DNA of 64,000 nt. Source: Neolewinella xylanilytica (GTDB lineage Bacteria; Bacteroidota; Bacteroidia; Chitinophagales; Saprospiraceae). The position numbers and the translations under genes were made by a program. Shown one piece after another: positions 51,878-61,184 of this stretch (the stretch's first letter is position 1; each line of letters starts with the position of its first letter). The notes under the pieces were generated by a model. The model had not been told where the DNA came from. It was given only the letters and a program-made list of their open reading frames with translations, and searched no databases. The stretch spans positions 310,001-374,000 of the forward strand of contig NZ_PTJC01000007.1 of NCBI RefSeq assembly GCF_002934605.1, written 5' to 3'.

Positions 51878-52180
51878 GTGGGCTGAGTTAAAGGACTAAG
51901 GTAAGGTGGCGCCGGCGCGCGGGAGCCCCATTCTCGACGAACGGTAAGCATCAGCGGACGGGGAAGGCACGGACAGAAGGATTTTCTCCCACCTCGGCCT
52001 GGTCCCAAGCATTCGGCGACCTTCCAGGGAACCGGCCCGATCGACCCATCCACCAAGCGGCCGGGGAGGCGTGCTCGTGCGAAGGTCAAGCCCCGCAGCG
52101 GATCAGGTGCACCTTTTCACCCGAAACCCTTACCTTTGCGCGCTGTTTCGTATATACGCTAGCTAAAACTAAACCCTGGG
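51878..52180. promoter_or_regulatory. 303-base divergent promoter region of the ABC permease and queA
   Basis: No gene is visible. The queA side carries TACCTTTG (52131-52138), a full TAnnTTTG -7 element 43 bases before the queA ATG; no good -33 box accompanies it. The remainder is unremarkable G+C-rich sequence. Confidence 0.5.
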
Positions 52181-53245
52181 ATGAGGACCAAACTTTCGCA
52201 ATTCAAGTTCGAACTAAACGATAAACTGATCGCGCGCACCCCGAGTAAGCGGCGGGACGATAGCCGGCTGATGGTCGTCAACCGGGCAACCGGCGCCATC
52301 GAGCACAAGCAGTTTACCGATTTGCTGGACTACTACAGCGAAGGTGATACCCTGGTTTTCAACAACACCAAGGTCTTCCCCGCCCGCCTTTACGGACTGA
52401 AAGAAAAGACCCAGGCCCGCATCGAGGTCTTTCTGCTGCGCGAGCTTAACAGCCAGGCCCGGCTGTGGGACGTACTCGTCGATCCGGCTCGGAAGATCCG
52501 CGTTGGCAACAAACTCTACTTCAACGACAAGCGGGGCAACAACCGCCTCGTTGCCGAAGTAGTCGATAATACCACCAGCCGCGGGCGGACCATTCGTTTC
52601 CTCTACGACGGCCCCAACGACGAGTTCACCAAGGAACTGCACGGGCTCGGCAATACCCCCCTGCCGAAACTCCTCGAGCGGGAGGCCGACAGCCGCGACG
52701 CCGAACGGTACCAAACCGTATTCGCCAAGGAACTCGGTGCCGTCGCCGCCCCCACCGCCGGTCTTCACTTCAGCCGGGAAACGCTGATGCGCATGGAACT
52801 CGCCGGGGTCAAGAACGCGGAGGTCACCCTCCATCTCGGCTTGGGCACCTTCCGCGATATCGAGGTCGAGGATCTGTCGAAGCACAAGATGGACGCCGAA
52901 TACTACAAGATCGAGCAACCCGCCGTCAAGACGGTCAATGCGACGAAGAAGGATGGCGGCCTGGTATGCGCCGTAGGAACCACTACGCTGCGCGCCCTGG
53001 AAAACAGCGTCAGCGCCGAGCGCCTGCTGGCCACGAGCGAAGGATGGACCAACAAGTTCATCTTCCCTCCCTACGATTTCCACATCCCCGATCACCTGCT
53101 CACCAATTTTCACCTTCCCAAGAGCAGCCTGTTCATCACCACCTGTGCCTTCGGTGGCATCGAGCTTATCCTCGAAGCCTACGCCCAGGCCCAGAAGGAG
53201 AAGTACAAGTTCTTCGCCTACGGTGATGCGATGTTGATCATTTAA
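52181..53245 (+). CDS. queA: S-adenosylmethionine:tRNA ribosyltransferase-isomerase
   Basis: A 354-residue QueA that transfers the ribosyl group of SAM to preQ1-tRNA, making epoxyqueuosine. [63 protein letters not shown], the central [12 protein letters not shown]...[22 protein letters not shown] and [34 protein letters not shown] are all diagnostic. The usual RTPSxRRDDSRL start supports the ATG chosen. It is transcribed away from the ABC permease gene. Confidence 0.96.
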   Translation: MRTKLSQFKFELNDKLIARTPSKRRDDSRLMVVNRATGAIEHKQFTDLLDYYSEGDTLVFNNTKVFPARLYGLKEKTQARIEVFLLRELNSQARLWDVLVDPARKIRVGNKLYFNDKRGNNRLVAEVVDNTTSRGRTIRFLYDGPNDEFTKELHGLGNTPLPKLLEREADSRDAERYQTVFAKELGAVAAPTAGLHFSRETLMRMELAGVKNAEVTLHLGLGTFRDIEVEDLSKHKMDAEYYKIEQPAVKTVNATKKDGGLVCAVGTTTLRALENSVSAERLLATSEGWTNKFIFPPYDFHIPDHLLTNFHLPKSSLFITTCAFGGIELILEAYAQAQKEKYKFFAYGDAMLII

Positions 53246-53336
53246 GGTACTACCCCGATAGCGTTCCCGATCGCTCGTCCGTAGTGAGTTTCGGCCGATC
53301 CGCCTGGCGTTCAGCCTTCGGGCTCCGGGAAAACCC

Positions 53337-54191
53337 TTATGCTGGATCAGCCAGCCAAATGGCCTGCTTCCCCAGCAGCTGCCGCGTACGGTCAATCTCC
53401 TCCGCAAGCCCCAGTACCATACCACCCCCGCCGGCACCGCAGAGTTTGAGGCGGTAGGTAGCGCCACCGTCCCATAACGAACGGAAAGGGGCCGGAATGA
53501 ATTCCGGGAAGCGAGCCAATTGAAAATCGGACAAGGTGACCAGGTTTCGGTATACCGCCCCGCGGTTGCCGGTCATCAGCGCCGCAATTGCCCGGTCGGC
53601 GGGTTCCAGCCATCCGGACCGGATCGCGGCCGCGTCGCGTTCGTACGCCTCCAAAAATTGTTGAATGTAGGGCGAGCCGCTGCGTGTCGCGCCGGTGTCA
53701 AGGAGGAACCAACCGGAATCCCATCCTTCGGGGAGTTCTGTTACTCCTGCGCTTCCGTCGCCCCCAAGCAGCAGTGGTTGTTGGAGATAGGCCAGGAGCG
53801 GGTCGGTACCCGAGCTGCTGCCGTGAAAGTAGCTTTCCATTTGGGCCAGGGTAGTGCGCAGCTCGGCGGTGGTCCGGTTGCGGGCTTCGGGCAAGGCGTA
53901 GCGGTCGAATACCGCGGCGCATACCGCTCCGCTACTGCCGAGTCCGTAGCCCAGGGGTATATCGCCCGCTAATTGCCAGCCTGCTTCCAACTCGCCGACC
54001 AGGCGGTCGAATTGGAGGGGCAGCTCCAGTTGGCCCAAGGCCGCGGCCAGGTTCCGCAGGCGGTCGTCCGGCTCATCATCGCGCGCCCAACGCAGTCGGA
54101 AGCGGTCGTAGGGTACCGCAAGTCCCCGCCCGCCCCGCAGTACGGTGTGCTCCCCGAAGAGGAGCAGTTTGGCCGGAAACGCCTCCTTCAT
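53337..54191 (-). CDS. GHMP kinase, mevalonate-kinase-like
   Basis: A 284-residue small-molecule kinase. AFPAKLLLFGEHTVLRGGRGLAVP is the substrate-binding start with a conserved His; IPLGYGLGSSGAV (78-90) is the GHMP phosphate-binding loop; a Glu and SSGTDPLL region follows; KLCGAGGGGMVLGLA closes the fold. It phosphorylates a hydroxyl group, most likely mevalonate, for isoprenoid synthesis, but galactokinase-like substrates cannot be excluded. It overlaps the Kelch gene stop by four bases, so it is translationally coupled to it. Confidence 0.88.
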   Translation of the reverse strand: MKEAFPAKLLLFGEHTVLRGGRGLAVPYDRFRLRWARDDEPDDRLRNLAAALGQLELPLQFDRLVGELEAGWQLAGDIPLGYGLGSSGAVCAAVFDRYALPEARNRTTAELRTTLAQMESYFHGSSSGTDPLLAYLQQPLLLGGDGSAGVTELPEGWDSGWFLLDTGATRSGSPYIQQFLEAYERDAAAIRSGWLEPADRAIAALMTGNRGAVYRNLVTLSDFQLARFPEFIPAPFRSLWDGGATYRLKLCGAGGGGMVLGLAEEIDRTRQLLGKQAIWLADPA

Positions 54192-55204
54192 CGGTCGATG
54201 GAAGCTCCGATCAGGTCGTCCAGTTCCGGTTCGCCACCGCGCTTGCCACAGCCGGCGGCCATGTATAATTGATCGCCGAACTGCACCACCCCCGTGCCGT
54301 GGCGCCCCCGGCTGAGGGGCGGGAGGCTGCGCCAGGTACCGGTTATAGGGTCGAGGGCTTCTACGTCGGCGTGGGCTAGCTCCTGGGCACCGCTTTCCCC
54401 GCCGATTACGAGGATCTTCCCGTCGACCACTGCCGCCGCGTTGCCGGCCCGGGGGGTTGGCAGGGTATCGGGCAGGGTGGTCCAGGTTTCGGAGGCGATG
54501 TCGTAAACGTCCACTTCACCGATGGTGGTGGAGAAGCCGTTCTCTACCTGCGAGCGCCGGCCGGCCACGGCGTAGATCTTGCCGTCGTGGACCACCGCCT
54601 GGAAGTGATCGCGTGCACGCGGGGCATCGGCCAGGCGGGTCCAGGCGCCGGTTTCCAGGTCGTAACGGTCCAGCCAGGCGACGTGGCCGCTGCGGTGGCC
54701 GTCTTGGATACCGCACACCAGATAAATGCTGCCTTCGTGCAGTACGGCTCCGGCCCCTCCGCGGCGGCGATCGGCGGGAATTTCCGGCCCCTTCCGCCAG
54801 CTGTTTTCCTCCGTATCGTAGATCCAAATATTGGGCAGCGGGGGCTCTCCGGGCCAGCCGCCGGTCATGGCGCCCATGAGGTATACCTCTTGGCCGACGA
54901 CCACGGGTTGAAAGTGGTGGATTTCGACGGGACTTTCGGGGCCCTGCGACCACGTCGTCGTTTTGGGGTCGAGAATGTCCACCGGTTTGATTCCGCGTCC
55001 CCCCAGCAGGTAGGCGTAGTCGCCGGCCCGGGTGAAGGCGGCCTCGTGGCGGGCGGTAGGCCGGGTTTGCACGGATACGGGCGACCAGCGCGGTGCCAGG
55101 GTACTGTCGGTAGCGGCCGGAGCTTCCGCCTGCCGGTTGCTGCTGCAGGAAATGACGCAGGCCAACAGGCCCAATCCGAGGAGGTGGGGGAGCGGGTTTT
55201 TCAT
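54188..55204 (-). CDS. Kelch-repeat lipoprotein
   Basis: A 338-residue exported beta-propeller. A lipobox (ACVISC, Cys20) marks lipid anchoring. About five to six Kelch-type blades are visible, e.g. GDYAYLLGGRGIKPVDILDPKTTTWSQGP, QEVYLMGAMTGGWPGEPPLPNIWIYDTEENSWRKGP, GSIYLVCGIQDGHRSGHVAWLDRYDLETGAWTRL, GKIYAVAGRRSQVENGFSTTIGEVDVYDIASETWTTL and GKILVIGGESGAQEL. The role is unknown; it is not an NanM-type mutarotase by any visible motif. It is followed with a four-base overlap by the mevalonate-kinase-like gene. Confidence 0.9.
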   Translation of the reverse strand: MKNPLPHLLGLGLLACVISCSSNRQAEAPAATDSTLAPRWSPVSVQTRPTARHEAAFTRAGDYAYLLGGRGIKPVDILDPKTTTWSQGPESPVEIHHFQPVVVGQEVYLMGAMTGGWPGEPPLPNIWIYDTEENSWRKGPEIPADRRRGGAGAVLHEGSIYLVCGIQDGHRSGHVAWLDRYDLETGAWTRLADAPRARDHFQAVVHDGKIYAVAGRRSQVENGFSTTIGEVDVYDIASETWTTLPDTLPTPRAGNAAAVVDGKILVIGGESGAQELAHADVEALDPITGTWRSLPPLSRGRHGTGVVQFGDQLYMAAGCGKRGGEPELDDLIGASIDR

Positions 55205-55254
55205 GGCGTAAGGTTACTAAATTTTTCGGGCGACGGAGCGGGGGAACCGTGCCA

Positions 55255-55791
55255 TCACGCCGCACGGTCAGCCGGCGGCAACAGCAAGTCACTGTAACTC
55301 CCGGAAACGAAATCCGCCTCCGCGATATCCAGCAGCTTACGGTAGCGGTCGACCTGTTCGAGCAACCGCCCCCGCTCCGCTTCCGCATCGCCGATCGCCT
55401 CGATCTCCACGAAGGTGCCCAGACCGGCCACCGTATCGAGGTGGAATTTGACGTTGTCGATGAAATAGATTTCCCGTTGTTTGTCGACGGTAACCCACAG
55501 GCCGAGGGCGCGCTCCAGGGTACGCGCTAGGCTGACGGCCTCCCTTTCCGTTTCAAGTACCGTCAGCGACACCGAGCTATCCTTCGGGCCCGCCTGGTTC
55601 GGGCGGCGGTAAAAGATCAGGCTCCGTTCGATATTGCCGATCCGTAGCTTCAGCCGGCCCTCCGGAACCCGGAAGTAGCGGTCGATCTGGTGGTCGGTAC
55701 CGCGGAAGTCGGCGCCGGCCTGGGTTAGGGTGGCGCGGAGGTGGTGGTGGTCTTGGGTGCGGGCTTTGATTTCTACCAGGTGCTTTTGCAT
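55255..55791 (-). CDS. CYTH-domain protein (class IV adenylate cyclase-like)
   Basis: A 178-residue triphosphate tunnel protein. The N-terminal VEIKARTQDHHHLRATLTQAGADFRGTDHQIDRYFRVPEGRLKLRIG holds the ExExK-type segment (VEIKAR) and the DRYF and KLR strands, and LIFYRRPNQAGPKDSSVSL and FVEIEAIGDAEAERGRLLEQV follow. Family members are triphosphatases, thiamine-triphosphatases or adenylate cyclases. Substrate is unknown. It stands alone upstream of repetitive DNA. Confidence 0.88.
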   Translation of the reverse strand: MQKHLVEIKARTQDHHHLRATLTQAGADFRGTDHQIDRYFRVPEGRLKLRIGNIERSLIFYRRPNQAGPKDSSVSLTVLETEREAVSLARTLERALGLWVTVDKQREIYFIDNVKFHLDTVAGLGTFVEIEAIGDAEAERGRLLEQVDRYRKLLDIAEADFVSGSYSDLLLPPADRAA

Positions 55792-55802
55792 GGGGTGAAG
55801 AT

Positions 55803-56061
55803 ACTCGTCAGACGAGCCCCGTGCGCTGCGCGCCCAGGGGACTCCGCTGACGAGAAGCGAGCCCCGTGCGCTGCGGCGAAAGCTGCTGAACAGGCGTGCT
55901 GGGGGGGCTCGTCAGCCGGATGCGTTTAGCGCAGCTAAAAGTCCGTCTGACGAGTAAACCGGGTACTATGCGCTGCGGCGAAATCTGCTGAACAAGCGTG
56001 CTGGGGGGGGCTCGTCAGCCGGATACGTTTAGCGCAGCTAAAAGTCCGTCTGACGAGTAAA
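55803..56061. repeat. Two near-identical 92-93 bp hairpin repeats beside a RAYT gene
   Basis: Copy A (55867-55958) and copy B (55969-56061) differ at only a few positions, including an extra G or two in the G-run, and are ten bases apart. Each begins TGCGCTGCGGCG and ends GACGAGTAAA. Each contains CTCGTCAG and CTGACGAG arms enclosing TTTAGC-GCA-GCTAAA, giving a long hairpin. A further CTCGTCAGACGAG palindrome lies at 55804-55816. The 352-base gap 55792-56143 holds nothing else recognisable. Confidence 0.9.
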
Positions 56062-56143
56062 TCACCACCCCCGTCCAAAAAGCTTTACTCCCGCGCCCCG
56101 CCGCCCTATTTGTGTGGCCGGAACCACCTAAAAATACCTGCCC

Positions 56144-56704
56144 ATGTCCTACACCGCCGGTGAAGTTTACCACCTCTGCAACCAAAGCAATAGCTATGTT
56201 CGAATCTTCCGCGAGGCGGAAAACTACCGCTTTTTCCTCCAGAAGGTCACCACCCACCTCCTGCCGGTAGCCGACGTGCTTTGCTACTGCCTGATGCCGG
56301 ATCACTTTCACCTGATGATCCACGTCAGGCCGGAGGGGGCTGCCCCCAGCGCCAGTATTAAACCGCAGTCGGATCCCCAAAAAGGAGGGCAATTTCAGAG
56401 CGGCGTTTCCCACGCGATCCGCATCCTGCTCAGTAGCTATACGCGGGCCTATAATCGGCGCTACAAGAATCGGGGGACGCTTTTCCGCTCCCGTACCAAC
56501 GGAATATGGGTAGACTCTCCGGGTTACCGGCTCCGGTGTTTTCACTACATCCACGAAAATCCCGTTAAGGATGGACTGGTCGCGATTGCGACGAAATACC
56601 CCCATTCCTCCGCGGCTGCGTGGGCCGACCTGCGCGATGACCAGCTTTGTAATTTCGTAGCGGGGGAACGGCTTTTGGGCGTCCGGCGGGGCCGCGCTGC
56701 CTGA
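56144..56704 (+). mobile_element. REP-associated tyrosine transposase (RAYT, IS200-like)
   Basis: A 186-residue single-domain Y1 transposase. VYHLCNQSNSYVRIFREAENYRFFLQKV is the typical start, CYCLMPDHFHLMIHV carries the HUH pair His54/His56, and SYTRAYNRRYKNRGTLFRSR contains candidate catalytic tyrosines Tyr99 and Tyr103. FHYIHENPVKDGLV is a further RAYT signature. RAYTs nick and move REP-type palindromes rather than themselves. The gene begins 83 bases after the hairpin repeats, which are likely its substrate. Length and motifs are intact, so it may be active. Confidence 0.9.
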
Positions 56705-56706
56705 GG

Positions 56707-58176
56707 CTAGTACGCCTTCGCGAATACCACCCGGCCCCGGCTGGGCTTGCCGGTGAGGACACACTGGCCCGCCTCCTCCGGCTGATCCTGGGGAATGCAG
56801 CGGATCGTGGCCTTGGTCAGTTCCTTGATTTTTAACTCCGTTTCGGTGGTGCCGTCCCAGTGGGCGTAGATAAAGCCAGGGATGTCGCGATCGATGACCT
56901 CCTGAAACTCCTCGAAGGTATCGACGTAGGTAGTGTGTTCTTCCCGGAAGCGGAGGGCGCGGTCGAAGAGATTTTGTTGGATTTCGTCCAGTAGGCGGGT
57001 TACGTAGTCTACGATTCCCTCCAACGGCTTGCTTTCCTTGGTCTTTTCGTCACGGCGGGCCACTTCGATGGTGCCATTTTCCAGGTCGCGGTTACCGAGG
57101 CCGAGCCGGACGGGGATTCCCTTGAGTTCGTTCTCCGCGAATTTGAACCCGGGACGCTGCTTGTCGTCGTCATCGTAGCTGACGCGAATGCCCCGTGCCT
57201 TTAGCTCGGCCATGATTTCCTTGGCCTTGGCGGTGAGCGTTTCGTTGGGTTTGGGAATCGGAACGATCACGACCTGAATGGGAGCCAGCTTAGGGGGAAG
57301 GACCAGCCCTTCGTCGTCACTGTGGGTCATGATCAGCCCGCCTACCAGGCGGGTGGAGACCCCCCAGCTGCTGGCCCAGACGTACTCTTCCTGGTTCTCG
57401 GCGTTACTGAACTTCACGTCGAAGGCCTTGGCGAAGTTTTGTCCGAGATTATGACTGGTGCCGGCCTGCAGGGCTTTGCCGTCCTGCATCAGTGCCTCGA
57501 TGGTGTAGGTGTCCAGGGCGCCGGCGAAGCGCTCGTTGGCGGTCTTGACGCCCCGCAGCACGGGCATGGCCATGTATTGCTCGGCGAAGTCGGCGTAGAC
57601 CCCCTGCATTTTAAGCGCTTCTTCGAGGGCTTCTTCCGCCGTAGCGTGGGCCGTGTGCCCTTCCTGCCACAGGAATTCGGCCGTGCGCAGGAACAGCCGG
57701 GTGCGCAACTCCCAGCGGACCACGTTCGCCCACTGGTTGATGAGCAGGGGCAGGTCGCGGTAGCTGGTGATCCAGTCGCGGTAGGTGCTCCAGATGATCG
57801 TTTCGGAGGTCGGCCGCACGATCAGTTCTTCCTCCAGTTTGGCTTCGGGATCGACGATTACGCCGCTTCCGTCTTCGGCGTTTTTTAGCCGATAATGCGT
57901 GACCACCGCACATTCCTTCGCGAAGCCTTCCACGTGAGCGGCTTCCTTGCTAAGGAACGATTTGGGGATGAACAACGGAAAATAGGCGTTGACGTGGCCG
58001 GTTTCCTTGAACATATCGTCTAGCTGCCGCTGCATCAGTTCCCAGATGCCGAAGCCGTAGGGTTTGATGACCATGCAACCCCGTACCGCGCTGTTGGAGG
58101 CCAGATTAGCCTTCTTTACGATGTCGAGGTACCACTCGGAATAGTTCGTTTCTCTGGGGGTTATTGCTTTGGCCAT
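56707..58176 (-). CDS. proS: Prolyl-tRNA synthetase
   Basis: A 489-residue class II synthetase of the short archaeal/eukaryote-type Pro[113 protein letters not shown] and the anticodon-binding domain with [20 protein letters not shown] are characteristic. It ends [10 protein letters not shown] with the family's terminal tyrosine. It charges tRNA-Pro. Its stop converges with the RAYT stop two bases away. The bacterial type with the editing insertion is not present here. Confidence 0.95.
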   Translation of the reverse strand: MAKAITPRETNYSEWYLDIVKKANLASNSAVRGCMVIKPYGFGIWELMQRQLDDMFKETGHVNAYFPLFIPKSFLSKEAAHVEGFAKECAVVTHYRLKNAEDGSGVIVDPEAKLEEELIVRPTSETIIWSTYRDWITSYRDLPLLINQWANVVRWELRTRLFLRTAEFLWQEGHTAHATAEEALEEALKMQGVYADFAEQYMAMPVLRGVKTANERFAGALDTYTIEALMQDGKALQAGTSHNLGQNFAKAFDVKFSNAENQEEYVWASSWGVSTRLVGGLIMTHSDDEGLVLPPKLAPIQVVIVPIPKPNETLTAKAKEIMAELKARGIRVSYDDDDKQRPGFKFAENELKGIPVRLGLGNRDLENGTIEVARRDEKTKESKPLEGIVDYVTRLLDEIQQNLFDRALRFREEHTTYVDTFEEFQEVIDRDIPGFIYAHWDGTTETELKIKELTKATIRCIPQDQPEEAGQCVLTGKPSRGRVVFAKAY

Positions 58177-58353
58177 CAGTCAACTATGTAGGGGGGTAAC
58201 GTGTTATTATATTAGGTACTTTGGTCAAAGGCAGGGCATTTAACGGTTTAAACGCCGTGTTTAAGCCTACTTTAACCAAATGAGGGGCACAAACTTACTA
58301 CTTTCGACCTTGTGATAAGTGGCAGACTCACGGATTACAAAAACACCAATATC

Positions 58354-59535
58354 ATGCTTAAGCAAAAATTACTCTTCGCCGTCGGCTCGCTTTGTGCGAT
58401 GATGCTAGTTTCCACTAGCATGAATGCCCAGTACGACGACATGTACTACGATCCGGATGAGTTTCGCAGCACCGAATCTTCCCAAGGCTACTACGACCAG
58501 CCCGTAGAAGGAGACCGCATCAACGGTCAGGAGGAGCGCCGCCGGGTATCCAACAACAATAACAACGATTACTATGATTACTACTATTCTAGCCGCATTC
58601 GCCGCTTTAACCGGCCTTACCGTGGGTTCGGCTATTTTGACCCCGTCTACGTCGATATGGCGTACTACGATCCTTTCTACCGCCCCGGTGCGAGTACGGT
58701 CCTGATCTATAACGGTTTCAACCGCTTCGGTAACCCTTGGGTACAGCCCGTGGCTACCCCCTTTGGAATCCAGTTCGTAGATACCCGGTTCAGCCGCTTC
58801 AATCGCTTTAACGGCGGATTCGGCAGCCCCTACGGCGGATGGAACGATCCCTTCTACGGCAATGCCTACGCCGGTGGCTTTAATCGCGGCTTCGGTGGCG
58901 GTGGCTTCTACGGTGCTAACGCCTGGGGAGGCGGATTCGCAGGTGGTGGTGTAGGGTACTACTGTCCCCCCGCATGGGGAGGTGGCAACACCTACGCCGT
59001 TCCCAATAGCGTGAACAGCCGTCCCGTATCCAACGTACCCCGCGCCAGCAGCGTATCGATCGCCGATCGTGTCGAGCGTGCCCGTCAAACCCGTAACGTG
59101 GTTTCCCGGTCCGCCGGCAGCGCCGCCCGCCCCGCCGCAACCCGTACTGCGGTAGATAACAGCCGTGCAGTAGGTCGTACCCGCTCTTCGGATGACGGTC
59201 GGAGTATCGATCGTACCCGTACGACCGTGCAGCCGCGGAGTACTACCCGCAGCGTGGAACCCAGTCGTTCGGCTACGCCCCAGCGGCGGACCTATACGCC
59301 TAGCCGTTCCACTACGCCCCAGCGTTCCGCCACGCCCAGCCGCAGCACCGTTCCTAATCGGAGCTATACCCCGAGTCGGAACAGCACGCCTACCCGGAGC
59401 TATACCCCGAGTCGTACCCCTTCGCGTAGCGTAACGCCCTCGCGTAGCGCCAGTCCTACCCGCAGCGCCGCGCCCAGCCGCAGCAGTGGAAGTACCCGCA
59501 GTGCGGCTCCTAGTCGCCGCGGAGGAGGTAAATAA
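58354..59535 (+). CDS. Secreted Gly/Tyr-rich protein with Arg-Ser-Thr-Pro repeat tail
   Basis: A 393-residue protein I cannot assign. A signal peptide (about 1-27, ending SMNAQ) is followed by an acidic Tyr-rich segment, then a Phe/Gly/Tyr/Asn-rich middle (RFNRPYRGFGYFDPVYVDMAYYDPFYRPG; RFNRFNGGFGSPYGGWNDPFYGNAYAGGFNRGFGGGGFYG). The last ~130 residues are low-complexity basic repeats such as SRSTTPQRSATPSRST and PTRSYTPSRT. It is probably extracellular or outer-membrane associated. The frame is open 14 codons earlier; ATG at 58354 starts the signal peptide. A terminator follows 22 bases after the stop. Confidence 0.82.
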   Translation: MLKQKLLFAVGSLCAMMLVSTSMNAQYDDMYYDPDEFRSTESSQGYYDQPVEGDRINGQEERRRVSNNNNNDYYDYYYSSRIRRFNRPYRGFGYFDPVYVDMAYYDPFYRPGASTVLIYNGFNRFGNPWVQPVATPFGIQFVDTRFSRFNRFNGGFGSPYGGWNDPFYGNAYAGGFNRGFGGGGFYGANAWGGGFAGGGVGYYCPPAWGGGNTYAVPNSVNSRPVSNVPRASSVSIADRVERARQTRNVVSRSAGSAARPAATRTAVDNSRAVGRTRSSDDGRSIDRTRTTVQPRSTTRSVEPSRSATPQRRTYTPSRSTTPQRSATPSRSTVPNRSYTPSRNSTPTRSYTPSRTPSRSVTPSRSASPTRSAAPSRSSGSTRSAAPSRRGGGK

Positions 59536-59557
59536 GATTTATCAGCTCGAAGTACAG

Positions 59558-59592
59558 AAAGGGATGAGAACCGTTGTTCTCATCCCTTTTTT
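59558..59592 (+). terminator. Rho-independent terminator
   Basis: GGGATGAGAAC (59561-59571) pairs with GTTCTCATCCC (59576-59586) around CGTT, preceded by AAA and followed by TTTTTT. It ends the secreted-protein transcript. Confidence 0.95.
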
Positions 59593-59681
59593 CGTGTTTG
59601 TCCTTAAAGAATCCATAATTATCCGAGGGGGCCCAAACCTTACTACTCCCCCGGGATTAATTGTATGGTCAAGCTTTTGAT

Positions 59682-61178
59682 ATGAAAACCTTCCTCAGTG
59701 TTCTCTTCATTTTCGTGACGGTGGTTACGGCTTCCGGGCAATCCTATACGGATGCCCTGCGGTATTCCTTTATATCGCCGCAGGGGTCGGCCCGTTTCGC
59801 CGGTACCGGTGGTAGCCTCACGCCGCTGGGCGTCGACGTCACCACCTTGCACACCAACCCCGCCGGTATCGGATGGAACCGCTACAACCTCGCACAGATT
59901 ACGCCGGGCTTTTCCCTCACGAATTCGGACGCGCTGCTGCAAGGCAGTGAAACGGGCGATCGGGTAGCGGAAGCCGCCGCGACTTTCACCCTGCCGAGTA
60001 TTGGGCTCCTCCTGGCGGGAAATACCCGTTCGGTGAATATGTCGACCCTCAACTTTGGCGTCAGCCTGACGCGGATGGCCGATTACAACCAGGAGCTATC
60101 TTTCGCCGGACGTACGCCAGGCGGCCTTATCGAGAAATTTGCGGAAGACGACCGAGACGGGATTTTCGATCCCTACGGATCCGATCTCGCCGTACCCTTT
60201 CTGATCCGTAACGAGGACGACGGACTCAACTACAGCGATTTTTACAACTTCGATACCCAGCAACCCTACCCGGGCGCCATCCAGCGGGAAGGCGTCTACG
60301 ACCGTCGCGGGAGCATGTCCGAAGCGGCGATCGGCTTCGGCGGCAACTTCAAGGAGACCCTGCTGTGGGGAGTCAGTATCGGTATTCCCTTTTTCAACTA
60401 CGAACAGAACTACAGCTACGAGGAGGTGGACGACCAGGACGTCATTCCCGCCTTTGAAAACACCACCTACAACGAAAGCCTGACATCTTCGGGCACCGGT
60501 TTTAACCTCAAGGCGGGTATCACCGTCTTGCCCACCGAACAGATCCGTATTTCGGCGGCCGTGCATACGCCAACCTTCTGGTCCATCAGTGAGCAGTATA
60601 GTAACTCCTTCGGGTACTTTTACTCGGAGAACGGCGAGGCCCTCGGAGGAACGGAACTCAGTCCCCTTTCCGATATTGCCTATAATCTGCGGACCCCCTG
60701 GCGCTTTATGGCCGGTATCGGTACCCTGGTGGGTGAACGGGGCTTTATCAGCCTCGACGCAGATTACGCCCAGTACGCCAGCAACGAATTCAGCTTTGAC
60801 GACTTTGCCTCGGCCGATGCAGTGACCGATGCCGCCAATGCCGACATTGACGCGCTGCTTGGTAATAGCTTCGGGCTGCGGGCGGGCGGTGAGCTCAATC
60901 TGGATCCCTTTCAGGCACGTATCGGAGTCGGTTACCGTCAGGTGCCCTACCAGGAGTACGTGAACGACGAAGATGAAGGTATCCTGACGTACAGCGCCGG
61001 CCTGGGCTATAGCAAAGGGAAATTCTTTGCGGATGTGGCCGCCCAGGTGGAAAACTATTCCAGCTTTCAATACCCCTACCAGACCTTCGCTATCCGACAA
61101 CAAAACGTTCTGTACGACCGGACCCGGGTTTCCGTACTCCTTACCGTAGGGTTCCGCGGCTTCGCCTCCGGATTTTAG
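59682..61178 (+). CDS. Outer-membrane transport protein, OmpP1/FadL-like
   Basis: A 498-residue beta-barrel protein. The signal peptide (about 1-19, ending TASG) is followed by YTDALRYSFISPQGSARFAGTGGSLTPLGVDVTTLHTNPAGIGWNRYNLAQITPGF, the TodX/FadL-like signature of Bacteroidota. Many short beta-strand-like segments follow to a C-terminal SVLLTVGFRGFASGF. Such porins take up hydrophobic compounds; the ligand is unknown. ATG at 59682 is chosen because it starts the signal peptide. The DUF457 gene follows after six bases, so they are probably co-transcribed. Confidence 0.87.
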   Translation: MKTFLSVLFIFVTVVTASGQSYTDALRYSFISPQGSARFAGTGGSLTPLGVDVTTLHTNPAGIGWNRYNLAQITPGFSLTNSDALLQGSETGDRVAEAAATFTLPSIGLLLAGNTRSVNMSTLNFGVSLTRMADYNQELSFAGRTPGGLIEKFAEDDRDGIFDPYGSDLAVPFLIRNEDDGLNYSDFYNFDTQQPYPGAIQREGVYDRRGSMSEAAIGFGGNFKETLLWGVSIGIPFFNYEQNYSYEEVDDQDVIPAFENTTYNESLTSSGTGFNLKAGITVLPTEQIRISAAVHTPTFWSISEQYSNSFGYFYSENGEALGGTELSPLSDIAYNLRTPWRFMAGIGTLVGERGFISLDADYAQYASNEFSFDDFASADAVTDAANADIDALLGNSFGLRAGGELNLDPFQARIGVGYRQVPYQEYVNDEDEGILTYSAGLGYSKGKFFADVAAQVENYSSFQYPYQTFAIRQQNVLYDRTRVSVLLTVGFRGFASGF

Positions 61179-61184
61179 GCCGGC

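Noticed and set aside
52214-53467. Minus-strand frame of 417 codons opposite queA
   Set aside because: queA is certain and the opposite frame shows no domain.
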